A stretch of DNA of 34,537 nucleotides, from the NCBI GenBank assembly GCA_005878515.1, contig VBLZ01000100.1, forward strand, positions 1-34,537. Reading direction: 5' to 3'. Every line of letters begins with the position of its first letter. The stretch's first letter is position 1. The notes under the pieces are model-generated. The model ran no database searches and had not been told where the DNA came from. It saw only the letters and a program-made list of their open reading frames with translations. The translations under genes and the position numbers were made by a program. Source of the DNA: Methanobacteriota archaeon. Lineage in GTDB: Archaea > Thermoplasmatota > Thermoplasmata > RBG-16-68-12. This document shows, one piece after another, positions 15,602-23,371 of this stretch.

Positions 15602-17077
15602 ATGCGCTGCGTGATCAGTCTTCCTTGTCCAACCTGCGGTAGCGAACTCGCCTTCCTCGAGCAGTATCAGCGGCACTACTGCTACGCGTGCGGAAACTAC
15701 GCGCCCGAAGGCTATGGCGATCGGGGCGCGAAAATCTGTCCGACCTGCCGGGGAATCTTGTCGTACGTGGCCCAATACGACCGCCACTACTGCTACCGGT
15801 GCAATGCGTACCCCGCGGACGGCGTGGTCTTGCAATCGTTGGAGGCCACGATGCCCGTCGATGTGCGGCCCGTCGACGTTCAGCCCGTCGCCGAAGCGAC
15901 CGAGCCCGCCCCGATCGTGACGGAACCCGAGACCGCGGTGGACGTGTCGGAGGCACCCGAGGTGGCGAAGCCGACGGACGTCGAACCGACCGCAGAGGCC
16001 GAGACGACGGAAGTGCCCACCACCCCGACGACCCCCGCGCCCGCCGAAGCCTCGCCCCAGCCTGAAGAAATCGTGGAAGAAGAACTTCCCCGCGAGGAAC
16101 CGAAGGAGCCAGGACCGAGACCCCCGATCGTTCGCCTCAGAGTATTCCAGGCAAAGAAGCCGGCGCTCATGGATCTGTGCAAGGCCTACGACCTCGATCC
16201 GACCGGGACGAAAGAGCAGCTCCGCGAACGGCTCCTGAGCTATCTCGACACCTTGGAGGCGGAGGCCGAACCGGAGCCGATAGCCAAGAGTGAGGCGCCG
16301 GCCGGACCGGCTCCAATCGAACGACCCGAAGTCGAGGGTGAGTCCGTACACACGCCCGACGACGTCGCGGAAACCCCGTCAGTCGTGGAGGAACTGGAAA
16401 GCGAACAGCCCGGCAGCGCTAGTCCCGTGGTGGAGACACCGGTCGAAACGCATGCCACTCAGGAGGCCGTCGCGGAACGAATCGAAGTGCCCTCGTTCGT
16501 CTCGATCCCCGAATCCCAGCCCGCGGTCTCGGTCGCCCCCGCCGTCGAGCCGATGCGCGCGCTCCATCCATGTCCGACGTGCGGCCGGGAGCTCACATAC
16601 ATTGCCCGGTACCGGAGGTGGTACTGCTATCACTGCCGGGCGTACGCGCCGGCGAGCGAGTCGAGGTTCGCCTGTCCGACCTGCGGCGCGGCATTGCGCT
16701 GGATCGGTCAATACGAACGGTGGTGGTGCGATTCCTGCCGACGGTACGCGCCCGCGGACCTCCCGAAACCCGAGTCCGCCGCTGTCGTGACCGCGATGCC
16801 CGCGGAAGCCGTGAAACCGCTCTCTTATGCGACTGCACTCCCGGCCACCAGCGTCACACATCGACATCGAAGCCCCGGTAGCGGGATCGGCCTCGTCGGA
16901 TTCGGGGTGATCCTCTTCGTCTTGTACGAGATGCTCGTGGACCTTCCGGGCGCCCTCTCCTACAGCACAGGGATCGCCGTCCCTCAGGACCTCGCCTTCG
17001 GCCTCCGGTTCTTCGCCTTCGTTTTCGTCGCCCTCGGCGCCATCACGGGCCTGTCGGCCGTTCGCGATCGACGCTGA
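15602..17077 (+). CDS. Four zinc ribbons, SAP domain and two C-terminal membrane helices
   Basis: A 491-residue mosaic protein. Two zinc ribbons at the N-terminus (Cys9/12/27/30 and Cys46/49/64/67) share the pattern CPTC...YxRHYCYxC. An acidic, Pro/Thr/Glu-rich linker follows. Residues of about 181-216 match a SAP motif, normally a DNA-binding helix pair (PALMDLCKAYDLDPTGTKEQ). After a second linker come two more ribbons, beginning at Cys324, of the same type. Two membrane helices lie at the C-terminus (about 426-445 and 466-488). The frame is open to a GTG at 15521, but the ATG at 15602 has a TATA box. A membrane-tethered protein that may bind nucleic acid is implied. No function is known to me. 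Confidence 0.85.
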   Translation: MRCVISLPCPTCGSELAFLEQYQRHYCYACGNYAPEGYGDRGAKICPTCRGILSYVAQYDRHYCYRCNAYPADGVVLQSLEATMPVDVRPVDVQPVAEATEPAPIVTEPETAVDVSEAPEVAKPTDVEPTAEAETTEVPTTPTTPAPAEASPQPEEIVEEELPREEPKEPGPRPPIVRLRVFQAKKPALMDLCKAYDLDPTGTKEQLRERLLSYLDTLEAEAEPEPIAKSEAPAGPAPIERPEVEGESVHTPDDVAETPSVVEELESEQPGSASPVVETPVETHATQEAVAERIEVPSFVSIPESQPAVSVAPAVEPMRALHPCPTCGRELTYIARYRRWYCYHCRAYAPASESRFACPTCGAALRWIGQYERWWCDSCRRYAPADLPKPESAAVVTAMPAEAVKPLSYATALPATSVTHRHRSPGSGIGLVGFGVILFVLYEMLVDLPGALSYSTGIAVPQDLAFGLRFFAFVFVALGAITGLSAVRDRR

Positions 17078-17119
17078 GCCGCAAAGGTTTTTCCCGGCCT
17101 CCACGTTCGACGCCGGGCC

Positions 17120-18136
17120 ATGCGGCTTCAGCAGGTGGTGAAGGACGAGCGACGTCCGCGCGAATTCGACCCGCGGGAATACATCTCCACCTGGACCGAG
17201 AAGGACCTGCTCCACGGGAAGATCGTGGACGCGTGGGTCATCATCTTCCGGACCCGCGGCTGCTACTGGGCGCGCTCAAGCGGCTGCTCGATGTGCGGAT
17301 ACGTGAACGACGTGGCCCAGGAAGTGAGTCCCGCGGACATCGGCCACCAGCTCGACGTGGTCCTGAAGAAGCATCAAGGACAGCCCCTCGTCAAGGTGTA
17401 TACTTCCGGGAACTTCTTCGACGACCACGAAGTGTCTCTAGATGTCCGAGAGCGAATCCTCACAGAACTCGGAGACCGCTGCGACAAGGTCATCGTCGAG
17501 ACGCTCGCCCACCTGTTGCGCCGCGACCAGCTCGAGCACGCCCTGCGTTTCGTCGACGAACTCGAGATTGCCTTGGGGCTCGAGTCGACGAACGAGAACG
17601 TCCTGCGGTACGCCGTCAACAAAGTCTGGGGCCTGAACGAACATGCGCGGGCCGCGACCGTCGCGCGCGAGGCCGGCGCGACCGTTAAGACGTATCTGTT
17701 GATCAAGCCGCCCTTCCTGACGGAACGGGAGGCGATCGAAGATGCCGTCCGATCGGGACACGAGGCGGATCCGCACAGCGACACGGTCTCCTTCAACCCG
17801 GTGAACGTCCAGAGCCGCACGATCGTCGACCGGCTCTTCCGCCGGGGCGAGTACCGCCCCCCGTGGCTCTGGTCCGTCGTCGAGGTCCTCGAGCGCACCC
17901 GCGACTTGAAGGCCCACGTGAAAAGCCACCCGACCGCGGGCGGCCTGGTCCGCGGGGCCCACAACTGCGGAACCTGCGATCGACGTGTCGTGAACGCGAT
18001 CGAAGAATTCTCGCTCGGCCTCCGCGCGGACTTCGGCGACCTGTCGTGCGCCTGCCAGGAGGTGTGGCGGGCCTACGGTGAGACGCAACCGTTCATGATG
18101 ACGTCCGCTGATCCACTGGCGGTCCTTGAAGCGTAA
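17120..18136 (+). CDS. Archaeosine biosynthesis radical SAM protein RaSEA
   Basis: A 338-residue radical SAM enzyme of the archaeosine branch (archaeosine synthase beta subunit). It works with ArcS to convert the lysine adduct of preQ0 at position 15 of tRNA into archaeosine. The iron-sulfur cluster motif is unusual for radical SAM proteins: TRGCYWARSSGCSMCGY gives Cys48, Cys56 and Cys59 (C-x7-C-x2-C), as in the Elp3-like/RaSEA family. Further family segments are VKVYTSGNFFDD and GLESTNENVLRYAVNK, and a C-terminal cysteine set (CGTCD, then SCAC). Length matches the family. The ATG at 17120 follows a TATA-like AAAGGTTTTTCC at 17084-17095. The archaeosine synthase and tRNA-guanine transglycosylase genes are not in the window. 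Confidence 0.9.
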   Translation: MRLQQVVKDERRPREFDPREYISTWTEKDLLHGKIVDAWVIIFRTRGCYWARSSGCSMCGYVNDVAQEVSPADIGHQLDVVLKKHQGQPLVKVYTSGNFFDDHEVSLDVRERILTELGDRCDKVIVETLAHLLRRDQLEHALRFVDELEIALGLESTNENVLRYAVNKVWGLNEHARAATVAREAGATVKTYLLIKPPFLTEREAIEDAVRSGHEADPHSDTVSFNPVNVQSRTIVDRLFRRGEYRPPWLWSVVEVLERTRDLKAHVKSHPTAGGLVRGAHNCGTCDRRVVNAIEEFSLGLRADFGDLSCACQEVWRAYGETQPFMMTSADPLAVLEA

Positions 18137-18175
18137 CGTTCATCCGAGGTCCGAGAATCGGGAATCGCGATTCGG

Positions 18176-18496
18176 ATGCGCGAATACGAGTTGAAACGGG
18201 GCACGGGGAAGAACCTCGAGGGCGACGGCCTGCGGAAGATCGCCGCGGAGGTGTTCGGCGACGTCGGAACGGATGGGGCGAAGGTCATCGTCTCTCACGG
18301 CGCCCTCGAGAAGATGGTCGTGTGGACCGACGGGAAGAAGCTGTTCGTCGACACCACGATGAAGTCCGGCGTCCCGGATCATGTCGCCACGGACACGATC
18401 AAGGCGTACAACGCATTCCTCGAGCGGGCGACCGGGCTGACCGCGAAGGAGCGAGGCAAGCGGGCGCAGCAAGCGGCGAAAAAAGGCTCTGCCTGA
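18176..18496 (+). CDS. Small conserved archaeal protein (DUF5611-like)
   Basis: A 106-residue soluble protein starting MREYELKRGTGKNLEGDGL. The segment VIVSHGALEKMVVWTDGKKLFVDT resembles DUF5611, a family of small euryarchaeal proteins of unknown function (recognised from memory, moderate certainty). The C-terminus is a Lys/Ala-rich tail. It follows RaSEA on the same strand with a 39-base gap, so co-transcription is possible. It converges on the ribosomal stalk operon. Confidence 0.75.
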   Translation: MREYELKRGTGKNLEGDGLRKIAAEVFGDVGTDGAKVIVSHGALEKMVVWTDGKKLFVDTTMKSGVPDHVATDTIKAYNAFLERATGLTAKERGKRAQQAAKKGSA

Positions 18497-18551
18497 CGAT
18501 CGCTCCCGCTCGGCCTCCAGGAAATGGAAAAGGGTGCGGGCGGCCCTCGGC

Positions 18552-18860
18552 CTAGCCGAAGAGCGCACCCAGGCCCGCAGCCGCCTCTTCCTCGGAGACC
18601 TTCTCTTCTTCCTTCTTCTCCTCTTTCTTCTTCTCTTCCTTCTTCTCGGCGGGCGGCGCTGCCGCGGGAGCGGCGGTCGGCATCGCGACGGCGGCCTTCA
18701 GGGCCTCGTCGATGTTCACGCCTTCCAGCGCGGCGGTCAGAGCCTTCACGCGGGTCTCGTCGACCTTCACCCCGGCCGCGGTGAGGACCTTCTTCAGGTT
18801 CTCCTCGCTCACGGGCTTGCCGGCCGCATGCAGGACCAACGCCCCGTACACATATTCCAT
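18552..18860 (-). CDS. rpl12: Ribosomal protein L12/P1
   Basis: A 102-residue acidic stalk protein of archaeal/eukaryotic P1 type. Dimers bind the L10 spine and recruit translation factors. The N-terminal dimerisation domain starts MEYVYGALVLHAAGKPV, followed by an Ala/Pro hinge, a highly charged KKEEKKKEEKKEEEK stretch, and the conserved tail ending GLGALFG. A strong ribosome site (GGAGGTGA) precedes the ATG. It is the last gene of the L1-L10-L12 operon, 25 bases after L10. Confidence 0.97.
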   Translation of the reverse strand: MEYVYGALVLHAAGKPVSEENLKKVLTAAGVKVDETRVKALTAALEGVNIDEALKAAVAMPTAAPAAAPPAEKKEEKKKEEKKEEEKVSEEEAAAGLGALFG

Positions 18861-18885
18861 TCGTCGTCACCTCCTTGTTGTTTGA

Positions 18886-19767
18886 TCATCCGGTCATCGT
18901 GCGAAGCGCCTCGTCGGCGGCACCGGGCGCGCGGGCGACGAGGGCGAGCATCTGAGTGTGGGCTTTCGCCAAGAGAAACTTGATCGATTCTTTCGTCGGG
19001 AACTCGGACTCGACGGCAAGCTCCAGCGCCTGCGCGTGGGCCTTCGCCAGGAGCGGGCGGATCGTCTCCTTGGTCGGGTAGGCAATCGTGAGTGCGAGGG
19101 CGAGCGCCTCCCGCCAGGCCTGGGCGATCTGTCCGCGGACGACCGTGTCGTCGACCGCCAGCGCATCCCGTCGGAACACGGTGCCGGCCTCGTAGGCGCC
19201 TCGCAAATCGAGGCCGACGACCAGGGGGAAGATCTCGAGCCGCGCGAGCTGCTGGGCGACGTCCCTCGGGATTCGCTGGCCTGCCTTCACCATGAGCTTG
19301 TCTTGGCGGATCATGACCTTGCCCCGTTCGATTGCTGCCGGAATCCCGGCCTTCTGGAGTTCGCCCACGACGGGGCCGGGTTTGAACGGCGTCTCCCCGG
19401 CGCGGACCCAGAGGTCTTCCGGCGCGACCTCGCCCCCTCGGGCCGGAGCGCGCGTCTTCGTCGCCTCGAGTTCCTTGAAGAGTCGGAACGGATTGATGTC
19501 CGCCGTCACGACGGCCGTCTGCCCCTCGATCGTGTCACTGAGCTTCACTAGGTCCGGCTTCTTCTCGCTCGCCTGCTCCAACGCGAGGCGCAGTAGGTTG
19601 TTCTTCGCGACCGTGATTGTCGCGCGCCCGGAGAGCTTCTTCCGGATCGCCTGGAACTGCGGCGCGGGGATCCCGTGGATGTTGGCGATGCCGACTACAC
19701 GGGCCTGGGCGCAGCGCGTCGCGAGGCTCTCGACGAGTTGCTTCTTGTAGGGAGCGACGTGCGCCAA
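18886..19767 (-). CDS. rpl10: Ribosomal protein L10/P0
   Basis: A 293-residue stalk base protein that binds 23S rRNA near the GTPase centre and carries L12 dimers. It starts MAHVAPYKKQ at a TTG codon, supported by a ribosome site TGAGGTGG that includes the stop codon of the preceding L1 gene. The C-terminal spine shows the L12-binding repeats (YPTKETIRPLLAKAHAQA, then FPTKESIKFLLAKAHTQM). The protein ends ARAPGAADEALRTMTG. The charged tail and GLGALFG motif usual at the end of archaeal P0 are missing, and only 25 bases separate it from L12, so they are not simply frameshifted. Confidence 0.95.
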   Translation of the reverse strand: MAHVAPYKKQLVESLATRCAQARVVGIANIHGIPAPQFQAIRKKLSGRATITVAKNNLLRLALEQASEKKPDLVKLSDTIEGQTAVVTADINPFRLFKELEATKTRAPARGGEVAPEDLWVRAGETPFKPGPVVGELQKAGIPAAIERGKVMIRQDKLMVKAGQRIPRDVAQQLARLEIFPLVVGLDLRGAYEAGTVFRRDALAVDDTVVRGQIAQAWREALALALTIAYPTKETIRPLLAKAHAQALELAVESEFPTKESIKFLLAKAHTQMLALVARAPGAADEALRTMTG

Positions 19768-19776
19768 GGGACCACC

Positions 19777-20415
19777 TCAGAGGTACTTCACCGCGGGGCC
19801 CATCGTGGTCTTCACGTAGGCGGACTGGATGTTGAATCGTCCCCGTTCCAGCTTGCCAACGACGCGGCGCATCAAGGCGTCCAGATTCTCGGCGAGATCC
19901 TCGGGGGGCATGTCCCGCGTCCCGATCGCCGCATGGAACGTCCGCTTGTCGCGGCTCCGGACCCGGACCGTGTTCCGCAATGAGTTGATCAGGTTCGTCG
20001 GGTCCGCCGTGGGCGGGACGGGACGAGGCATCCTCCCTCGGGGTCCGAGGACGACGCCGAGACGCTTCCCAATTACCGGCATGAGCGGGGCCTCTGCAAT
20101 GAAGAAGTCGTACGATGTCGCGAGGGTCCTCGCCTTCCGCTTGTCGCTCGCGTATTCCTCGATCTCTTGCGGCTGAATCACGAGGTCCGCGGCGTTCCGC
20201 GCCTTCAAGGCGAGCTCTCCCGACGCGAAGACGCAGACGCGGATCGGCTTCCCCCGTCCTTTGGGCAGGACGACGTCCTCTTCGACGCGATTCTTCGGAA
20301 CCGAAAGATCAACATCGCGAAGGTTCACGGCGACCTCAACGGATTCCTTGAACGCACGGGGCTTGGCGGCCTCGAGGAGCTTCTTGATCGTCTCGACCGA
20401 ATGCTTGTCCGCCAA
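19777..20415 (-). CDS. rpl1: Ribosomal protein L1
   Basis: A 212-residue L1 stalk protein, of normal archaeal length. It binds 23S rRNA and in several archaea also represses its own mRNA. Typical segments are LGPRGRMPRPVPPTADP and a late NFIADLN-like region rewritten here as KLERGRFNIQSAYVKTTMGP. It starts MADKHSVETI at a TTG with a GGAGG ribosome site upstream. It is first in the L1-L10-L12 operon and overlaps functionally with L10: its stop codon is part of the L10 ribosome site. The leader contains a duplicated element. Confidence 0.96.
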   Translation of the reverse strand: MADKHSVETIKKLLEAAKPRAFKESVEVAVNLRDVDLSVPKNRVEEDVVLPKGRGKPIRVCVFASGELALKARNAADLVIQPQEIEEYASDKRKARTLATSYDFFIAEAPLMPVIGKRLGVVLGPRGRMPRPVPPTADPTNLINSLRNTVRVRSRDKRTFHAAIGTRDMPPEDLAENLDALMRRVVGKLERGRFNIQSAYVKTTMGPAVKYL

Positions 20416-20417
20416 GG

Positions 20418-20462
20418 GAGATCGCCTCCTGCAGTGCGTGCAGCCGAGATGGCCTCCTGCAG
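20418..20462 (-). repeat. Duplicated ribosome-site element in the L1 leader
   Basis: Two 17-base copies, 20418-20434 and 20446-20462, are identical except for one base. In mRNA sense each reads CTGCAGGAGGCNATCTC. The downstream copy contains the ribosome site of the L1 gene and the upstream one would lie near the mRNA 5' end, as judged from the TATA box at 20488-20497. Confidence 0.65.
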
Positions 20463-20487
20463 AGGAGAGGCGGCCAAAGAGCGTGGC

Positions 20488-20497
20488 CCTAATAAGG
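20488..20497 (-). promoter_or_regulatory. TATA box of the L1-L10-L12 operon
   Basis: CCTTATTAGG on the minus strand lies 73-82 bases before the L1 start and predicts a leader of about 50 bases. Confidence 0.5.
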
Positions 20498-20608
20498 CTT
20501 TGCGGACGCGCGACGCCGGGTCCGTCTTCGGCGAACTACGGACGGGACTAGACGCATCTCCATCGTCCGTCGCGCGGAATCGACGATCCGAACGGCATCG
20601 CCGAGGAA

Positions 20609-20629
20609 TTATCAGTCGGCCGATGATAA
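20609..20629 (+). promoter_or_regulatory. Palindrome upstream of the TrmB-family gene
   Basis: TTATCA-G-TCGGCCGA-TGATAA is symmetric over 21 bases apart from one unpaired G. It lies just upstream of the likely TATA element (ATAACCCTTTT, 20634-20644) of the gene starting at 20670, and may be bound by its own product or a second regulator. Confidence 0.5.
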
Positions 20630-20669
20630 CTGCATAACCCTTTTGTAGCCATCGCCCCTAGCCCGATCC

Positions 20670-21488
20670 GTGCGGGAGGAGGACGTCGAGCGGGCCCTCG
20701 AGACCCTCGGTCTCACCGGCAAGGAATCGCGCGCGTACCTGAGCCTCCTCCAGAATGGGGTGGCGACCGCCCAGCACATCAGCCAACTCCTTGGCGTGCA
20801 ATATCCGGCCGTCTATCGGATCCTACAGTCCCTGCAAACGAAAGGCTGGATCGAGGTGTCGCGGGAGCGCCCGAACCGATATCGGGCCCGTGCGCCTCGA
20901 ATCGTCGCGGAAGAAGCCCATCAGTCGAGAGGGGACGATCTCGTCGCCGCGGCCGAAATGGTCGGCGGGTTGAAGGAGAGCGTCCCCCCGAAGGCACGGG
21001 AGAGTGAGACGGACCTCTGGATCTACAAGGGGACGGAGTCGATCGGTCGCAAGCTCCGCGAGGTGGTCCTCTCCAGCAGCGGACAGATCCTTTGCGTGAG
21101 TCCGTTCCCCGTCGCCCCCGAGATCCTGCGGCTCCTCTTCGACGCCCTCGGCCGGTCCCGACGAGTCGTGCGGGTCGTCTTGAACGAGGCGAACCGCCCG
21201 GACCTCGCGGAACTCGGAAGCCTCCTCGGACGGAACATGCGCGTGCAGTTCCACTTCCCGGCTCGGCCGCTGTCCGCCACCCGGCTCGCGCACACGTACG
21301 TGTTCCCGAGCGACCAGGAAGTGTTCATCCTGAATTCCTTCTACCGCGAGGGAGAGCTCGCGGCGGACAAACTCCAGGGGCTCTGGGTCGGCGACATGGA
21401 CTTCGTGAGGATCCAGCTCGAGGCGATGCTCCTCGACTTGTCGCAACCGACCGCCCGGGAGCGCAAGGCGTTCCCGAAAGCCCGCTGA
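20670..21488 (+). CDS. TrmB-family transcriptional regulator
   Basis: A 272-residue regulator starting at GTG. The winged helix occupies about residues 1-75 (LGLTGKESRAYLSLLQNG, YPAVYRILQSLQTKGWIEV), followed by a short helical linker and a C-terminal domain of the type that follows TrmB winged helices (DLWIYKGTESIGRKLREVVLSS is characteristic, a PLD-like fold). In related proteins this domain senses sugars or other small ligands. The gene lies oppositely oriented between the L1 operon and L11. It converges on L11 with a 2-base gap. A TATA element at 20634-20644 fits a leaderless start. Ligand and targets cannot be read from sequence; the palindrome at 20609-20629 is a candidate site. Confidence 0.85.
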   Translation: MREEDVERALETLGLTGKESRAYLSLLQNGVATAQHISQLLGVQYPAVYRILQSLQTKGWIEVSRERPNRYRARAPRIVAEEAHQSRGDDLVAAAEMVGGLKESVPPKARESETDLWIYKGTESIGRKLREVVLSSSGQILCVSPFPVAPEILRLLFDALGRSRRVVRVVLNEANRPDLAELGSLLGRNMRVQFHFPARPLSATRLAHTYVFPSDQEVFILNSFYREGELAADKLQGLWVGDMDFVRIQLEAMLLDLSQPTARERKAFPKAR

Positions 21489-21490
21489 CC

Positions 21491-21970
21491 TCAGCCGGCG
21501 AGTTGCTTGTCGTACTTGCCCGACTGGATCTCCTTCGAGAACTCTTTCGCGGGCTTCCCTTCCACGGTCACCCCATTCGAGACGCAGGTGCCGACCACCT
21601 CGAGGACCCGCGCCTTCAGGGATTTCGCTTGCATCGCGTCCGCTTTCATGCCCGCAATCTTGATCGCCTGCGCAAGGGACAGGTTCCCGACCCGTGTCTT
21701 GCCCGGGTCGCCGGAGCCTTTCTCAATCTTCAACTCTTTCGCAATGAGTGCGGACGTCGGGGGGGTCCCGACCTCGATCGTGAAGGCTTTCGACTTCGGG
21801 TCGACGATCAGGGTGACGGGGACTTTCATCCCTTCGAAACTCTTCGTCTTCTCGTTGATCGCTTTGATGATCTCAACGATGTTCAGGCCGAGCGGACCGA
21901 GCGCCGGTCCCAGGGGAGGTCCGGGGGTCGCCTTGCCTCCATCGACGAGGACGTTCAGCTTCTCCACCAT
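21491..21970 (-). CDS. rpl11: Ribosomal protein L11
   Basis: A 159-residue L11, of typical archaeal length. The N-terminal domain has the family signature GGKATPGPPLGPALGPLG (residues 11-28) and contacts the GTPase centre. The C-terminal rRNA-binding domain includes GNLSLAQAIKIAGMKADAM. It has its own promoter: TATA CGTTTATG on the minus strand (22011-22018). The 5' leader can form a CTCGGT/ACCGAG stem (21981-21986 with 22001-22006). In most archaea L11 is followed directly by L1; here the TrmB-family gene intervenes. Confidence 0.97.
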   Translation of the reverse strand: MVEKLNVLVDGGKATPGPPLGPALGPLGLNIVEIIKAINEKTKSFEGMKVPVTLIVDPKSKAFTIEVGTPPTSALIAKELKIEKGSGDPGKTRVGNLSLAQAIKIAGMKADAMQAKSLKARVLEVVGTCVSNGVTVEGKPAKEFSKEIQSGKYDKQLAG

Positions 21971-22010
21971 CGTCCGAAACCTCGGTAGGGCGGCCGAGAG
22001 ACCGAGCCGG

Positions 22011-22018
22011 CATAAACG
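22011..22018 (-). promoter_or_regulatory. TATA box of the L11 gene
   Basis: CGTTTATG on the minus strand, 41-48 bases before the L11 ATG. It suggests L11 is transcribed separately from spt5. Confidence 0.45.
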
Positions 22019-22129
22019 TTTCGACCGGGCTCATCGAATCATCGTTCGACCATCGAGGGGGTGACGGCGGAAGGCGCAACTCGGGCAGAAGCGCCACAAT
22101 GATGAGGATCACGGGGAGATGACGAAAGC

Positions 22130-22145
22130 AACCTTAAACAAGGTT
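22130..22145 (-). terminator. Hairpin downstream of spt5
   Basis: AACCTT-AAAC-AAGGTT is a perfect 6-bp stem with a 4-base loop, about 40 bases past the spt5 stop and upstream of the L11 promoter. It may mark the 3' end of the ftsZ-secE-spt5 transcript. The evidence is structural only. Confidence 0.35.
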
Positions 22146-22184
22146 AACCGAGCGGTATCGGCCAACCATGTCGGATGGCCCGAT

Positions 22185-23111
22185 TCACTTTTCCTCTTCC
22201 TTCTGGAGGACCCGGACGCTGTCGCCGCGGACCGTTACCGGGATGCGGACCATGGCCTCGAACAGCTCGACGGTGATCTCTTCCTTGGTCTCGTCGATCT
22301 TCATGACGCGGGCCTTTTCTCCCTTGAACGGGCCGGCGACCAGTTCGACAATGTCGCCTTCCATGATCCCGCTGACGATCGGTTTCGGGGTGAGGTACGC
22401 CTCGATTTCCGAGAAGGCGATTCCCGTCGACTCCCCCTCGCCCTTCACGACGCCGCGAGCCCGTCGCAGACCGCGGACGACTTCCTCCAGGCGATCCGGG
22501 TTCATGCTCTCGACGTAGACGTAACCGCGGAAGTTCGCGGGGACGAGGACCGAAAACACGCCGACGTCCTTTGCCTTGGCCCGGGCGTAGATGGCGTCCG
22601 CCACGGCGCGCTCATGACCGATCGAGGACTTGACCGCAAGGACCGCCTGTCGCGCGCTGAAGCTGAGGGTCTTCGCGTCGAACGCCCCGGGGTCGCCCTT
22701 TGAGATCGCATTCACGACGACGTTCAACCGGTCCCCGTACCGAGCGCCCTTCGGACATGTGACGGTCAAGGTGATCTCACGCTGGCCGTCCGCGATCAAT
22801 CGGAACTCCTTCTCCGTGACCTTCGTGAACGTGACGTCCCAGACCTTGTCCTCGACGCCGTACAGTTTGACGGTCCACTCGGGCGGATCGGGAAGCTCGG
22901 AATTGTAGACGAGGTCCACCTTGATCCGGATCGTGTCGTCCTCGGTTCCCGTGTTCGTGACGACGACAGCGTATTCTTTCGTCTGCCCGGCCGTGAGGGA
23001 GACTTTCTCTTCCTTCAGGTCCAATTTGACGGCGTAGTGGCCGACGGCGGGCGGTTCTGGCTTGGACTCCGACTTCGCCTCGCGCTTCGAGAGATCGTCG
23101 AGCAATCCCAT
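22185..23111 (-). CDS. spt5: Transcription elongation factor Spt5 with an extra N-terminal domain
   Basis: A 308-residue protein ending in the archaeal Spt5/NusG pair of domains: NGN (about 155-243, starting AVLAVKSSIGHERAVADAI) and KOW (about 246-302, GDIVELVAGPFKGEKARV). Spt5 with Spt4 clamps RNA polymerase and promotes processivity. The first ~150 residues are extra: a beta-sandwich-like region (VSLTAGQTKEYAVVVTNTGT, REITLTVTCPKGARYGD) resembling the Ig-like NEW3/CARDB domains usual on secreted proteins. There is no signal peptide. Ordinary archaeal Spt5 is about 150 residues. Gene order ftsZ-secE-spt5 is the normal archaeal one, with a 4-base gap to secE. Confidence 0.93.
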   Translation of the reverse strand: MGLLDDLSKREAKSESKPEPPAVGHYAVKLDLKEEKVSLTAGQTKEYAVVVTNTGTEDDTIRIKVDLVYNSELPDPPEWTVKLYGVEDKVWDVTFTKVTEKEFRLIADGQREITLTVTCPKGARYGDRLNVVVNAISKGDPGAFDAKTLSFSARQAVLAVKSSIGHERAVADAIYARAKAKDVGVFSVLVPANFRGYVYVESMNPDRLEEVVRGLRRARGVVKGEGESTGIAFSEIEAYLTPKPIVSGIMEGDIVELVAGPFKGEKARVMKIDETKEEITVELFEAMVRIPVTVRGDSVRVLQKEEEK

Positions 23112-23115
23112 TCCA

Positions 23116-23367
23116 TCACAGCCCCAGGTAACCGAAAATCCCGTGGAAAACGCCGGGTCCGTATCGCATGATCAGGTAGATGACGAAGCCCAGGGCGCCG
23201 ATCGCGGCGATCCCGACGCCCGTGATCAGCACGACCTTGGAGTACTCGTCCGACGTGGGCCGGCGCGCCATCTTCAGGACACGGCCGTAGCGGCCCTTCC
23301 CGAGGCGCTTCGCACGCTCCTCAATCCGCCGTTGAACCTCCCAGCTCCGATCCACGATGTCCGCCAT
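23116..23367 (-). CDS. secE: Preprotein translocase subunit SecE (Sec61 gamma)
   Basis: An 83-residue protein with an amphipathic N-terminal helix (DRSWEVQRRIEERAKRL), the RRPTSDEYSKV segment typical of SecE, and a single C-terminal membrane helix (VVLITGVGIAAIGALGFVIYLI). It clamps the SecY channel. The frame is open upstream to 23424, but that part overlaps ftsZ; the ATG at 23367 lies 4 bases after the ftsZ stop. It forms an operon with ftsZ and spt5. Confidence 0.95.
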   Translation of the reverse strand: MADIVDRSWEVQRRIEERAKRLGKGRYGRVLKMARRPTSDEYSKVVLITGVGIAAIGALGFVIYLIMRYGPGVFHGIFGYLGL

Positions 23368-23371
23368 GGCA

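Noticed and set aside
21981..22006. CTCGGT/ACCGAG stem in the L11 leader as a riboswitch
   Set aside because: Only six pairs with a 14-base loop; no conserved riboswitch elements seen.
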